Assembly (NCBI GenBank): GCA_013042035.1 | Contig: JABDQX010000402.1 | Location: 1-6,576, forward strand | Length of the DNA: 6,576 nt | Source: Gammaproteobacteria bacterium | GTDB taxonomy: Bacteria; Pseudomonadota; Gammaproteobacteria; HK1 | Direction: 5' to 3' | Shown: positions 6,451-6,576 of the stretch, in pieces | How positions within the stretch are numbered: position 1 is the stretch's first letter | Layout: every line of letters begins with the position of its first letter | Notes under the pieces: generated by a model | Databases searched by the model: none | What the model saw: the letters and a program-made list of their open reading frames with translations, nothing else | Told to the model about the DNA's origin: nothing | Made by a program: the position numbers and the translations under genes

Positions 6451-6576
6451 GAGCGTGTCTTAAAATTGCGTCTAAGGGCCTAAAGGCTGCGCCTTGCGAG
6501 CCAGTCGCCTAGCCATGAGATGAACCATAGAGGCATATATCATTGCCTCACTGGTCTGAGTCAATACTTCGTAATC
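6451..6576 (-). mobile_element. IS5-family insertion sequence, terminal fragment cut by window edge
   Basis: The element end is GAGCGTGTCTTAAAATTGCG (6451-6470), preceded by TTA (6448-6450), a possible TNA target duplication. The transposase stop codon lies just inside this repeat, the compact arrangement normal for IS elements. The rest of the element, including the other inverted repeat and the second target copy, is beyond the right edge. The family is assigned from the transposase C-terminus and the TNA-type site; the subgroup is not resolved. Confidence 0.8.
6472..6576 (-). CDS. IS5-family DDE transposase, C-terminal 34 residues only
   Basis: On the minus strand, entering from the right edge, the frame reads DYEVLTQTSEAMIY, then ASMVHLMARRLARK and a short tail to TAG at 6472-6474. 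A DYE-(4-5 residues)-SEAMIY-(x)-HLMxRRLA ending matches the C-terminus of many IS5-family transposases, where it follows the last catalytic Glu region (typically ERTFGWL...RRLS, here outside the window). It transposes its element by a DDE cut-and-paste mechanism. I cannot judge from this fragment whether the full gene is intact. Transcription runs toward the mltD-like gene. Confidence 0.8.
   Translation of the reverse strand, partial: DYEVLTQTSEAMIYASMVHLMARRLARKAQPLGP

Noticed and set aside
1..6576. CRISPR arrays, tRNA or rRNA genes, riboswitches, retrons or defence islands.
   Set aside because: No regularly spaced direct repeats, cloverleaf or conserved RNA motifs, reverse transcriptase or other defence signature were seen on either strand.

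Overview
The window looks like a piece of a gammaproteobacterial chromosome of moderate G+C content. LptD and LipA are both close to the enterobacterial/pseudomonad forms, and the outer-membrane biogenesis and envelope genes fit a Gram-negative host. I cannot name the genus from the sequence.

Layout, left to right. (1) lptD, the outer-membrane LPS translocon, plus strand, with its 5' end cut by the window edge. (2) A 168-bp non-coding element (2273-2440) with 20-bp terminal inverted repeats, directly abutting the lptD stop codon: a MITE-like element. It is followed by about 170 bp of non-coding DNA with a hairpin. (3) A membrane-anchored HlyD-type periplasmic adaptor with an extra N-terminal, GAF-like cytoplasmic domain (2609-3934). 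A 35-codon ORF overlaps its stop by ATGA, and no transporter partner follows. (4) lipA, lipoyl synthase (4080-4970), behind a plausible sigma70-like promoter. (5) About 300 bp of gene-free DNA (4971-5267) carrying an inverted repeat built from CTCTGTG units and a second short inverted repeat. (6) A minus-strand MltD-like lytic transglycosylase with a signal peptide, SLT domain and C-terminal LysM (5268-6359). (7) The end of an IS5-family insertion sequence (6451 to the right edge), with the last 34 residues of its transposase on the minus strand.

Functional reading. Three genes act in or on the envelope: LptD places LPS, the HlyD-like protein spans the periplasm, and MltD trims peptidoglycan. 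LipA makes the lipoyl cofactor and is housekeeping. Apart from possible read-through between lptD and the adaptor gene, nothing shows an operon spanning the window.

The most notable observation is that the MITE-like element and the IS5-type element at the right edge share nearly the same terminal repeat (GAGCGTGTCT followed by an A-rich stretch) and both sit at TNA sites. This suggests that one transposase family mobilises both. The usual lptD-surA-pdxA-rsmA gene order is absent downstream of lptD, exactly where the small element sits. I found no CRISPR array, rRNA, tRNA or convincing new defence or biosynthetic system.
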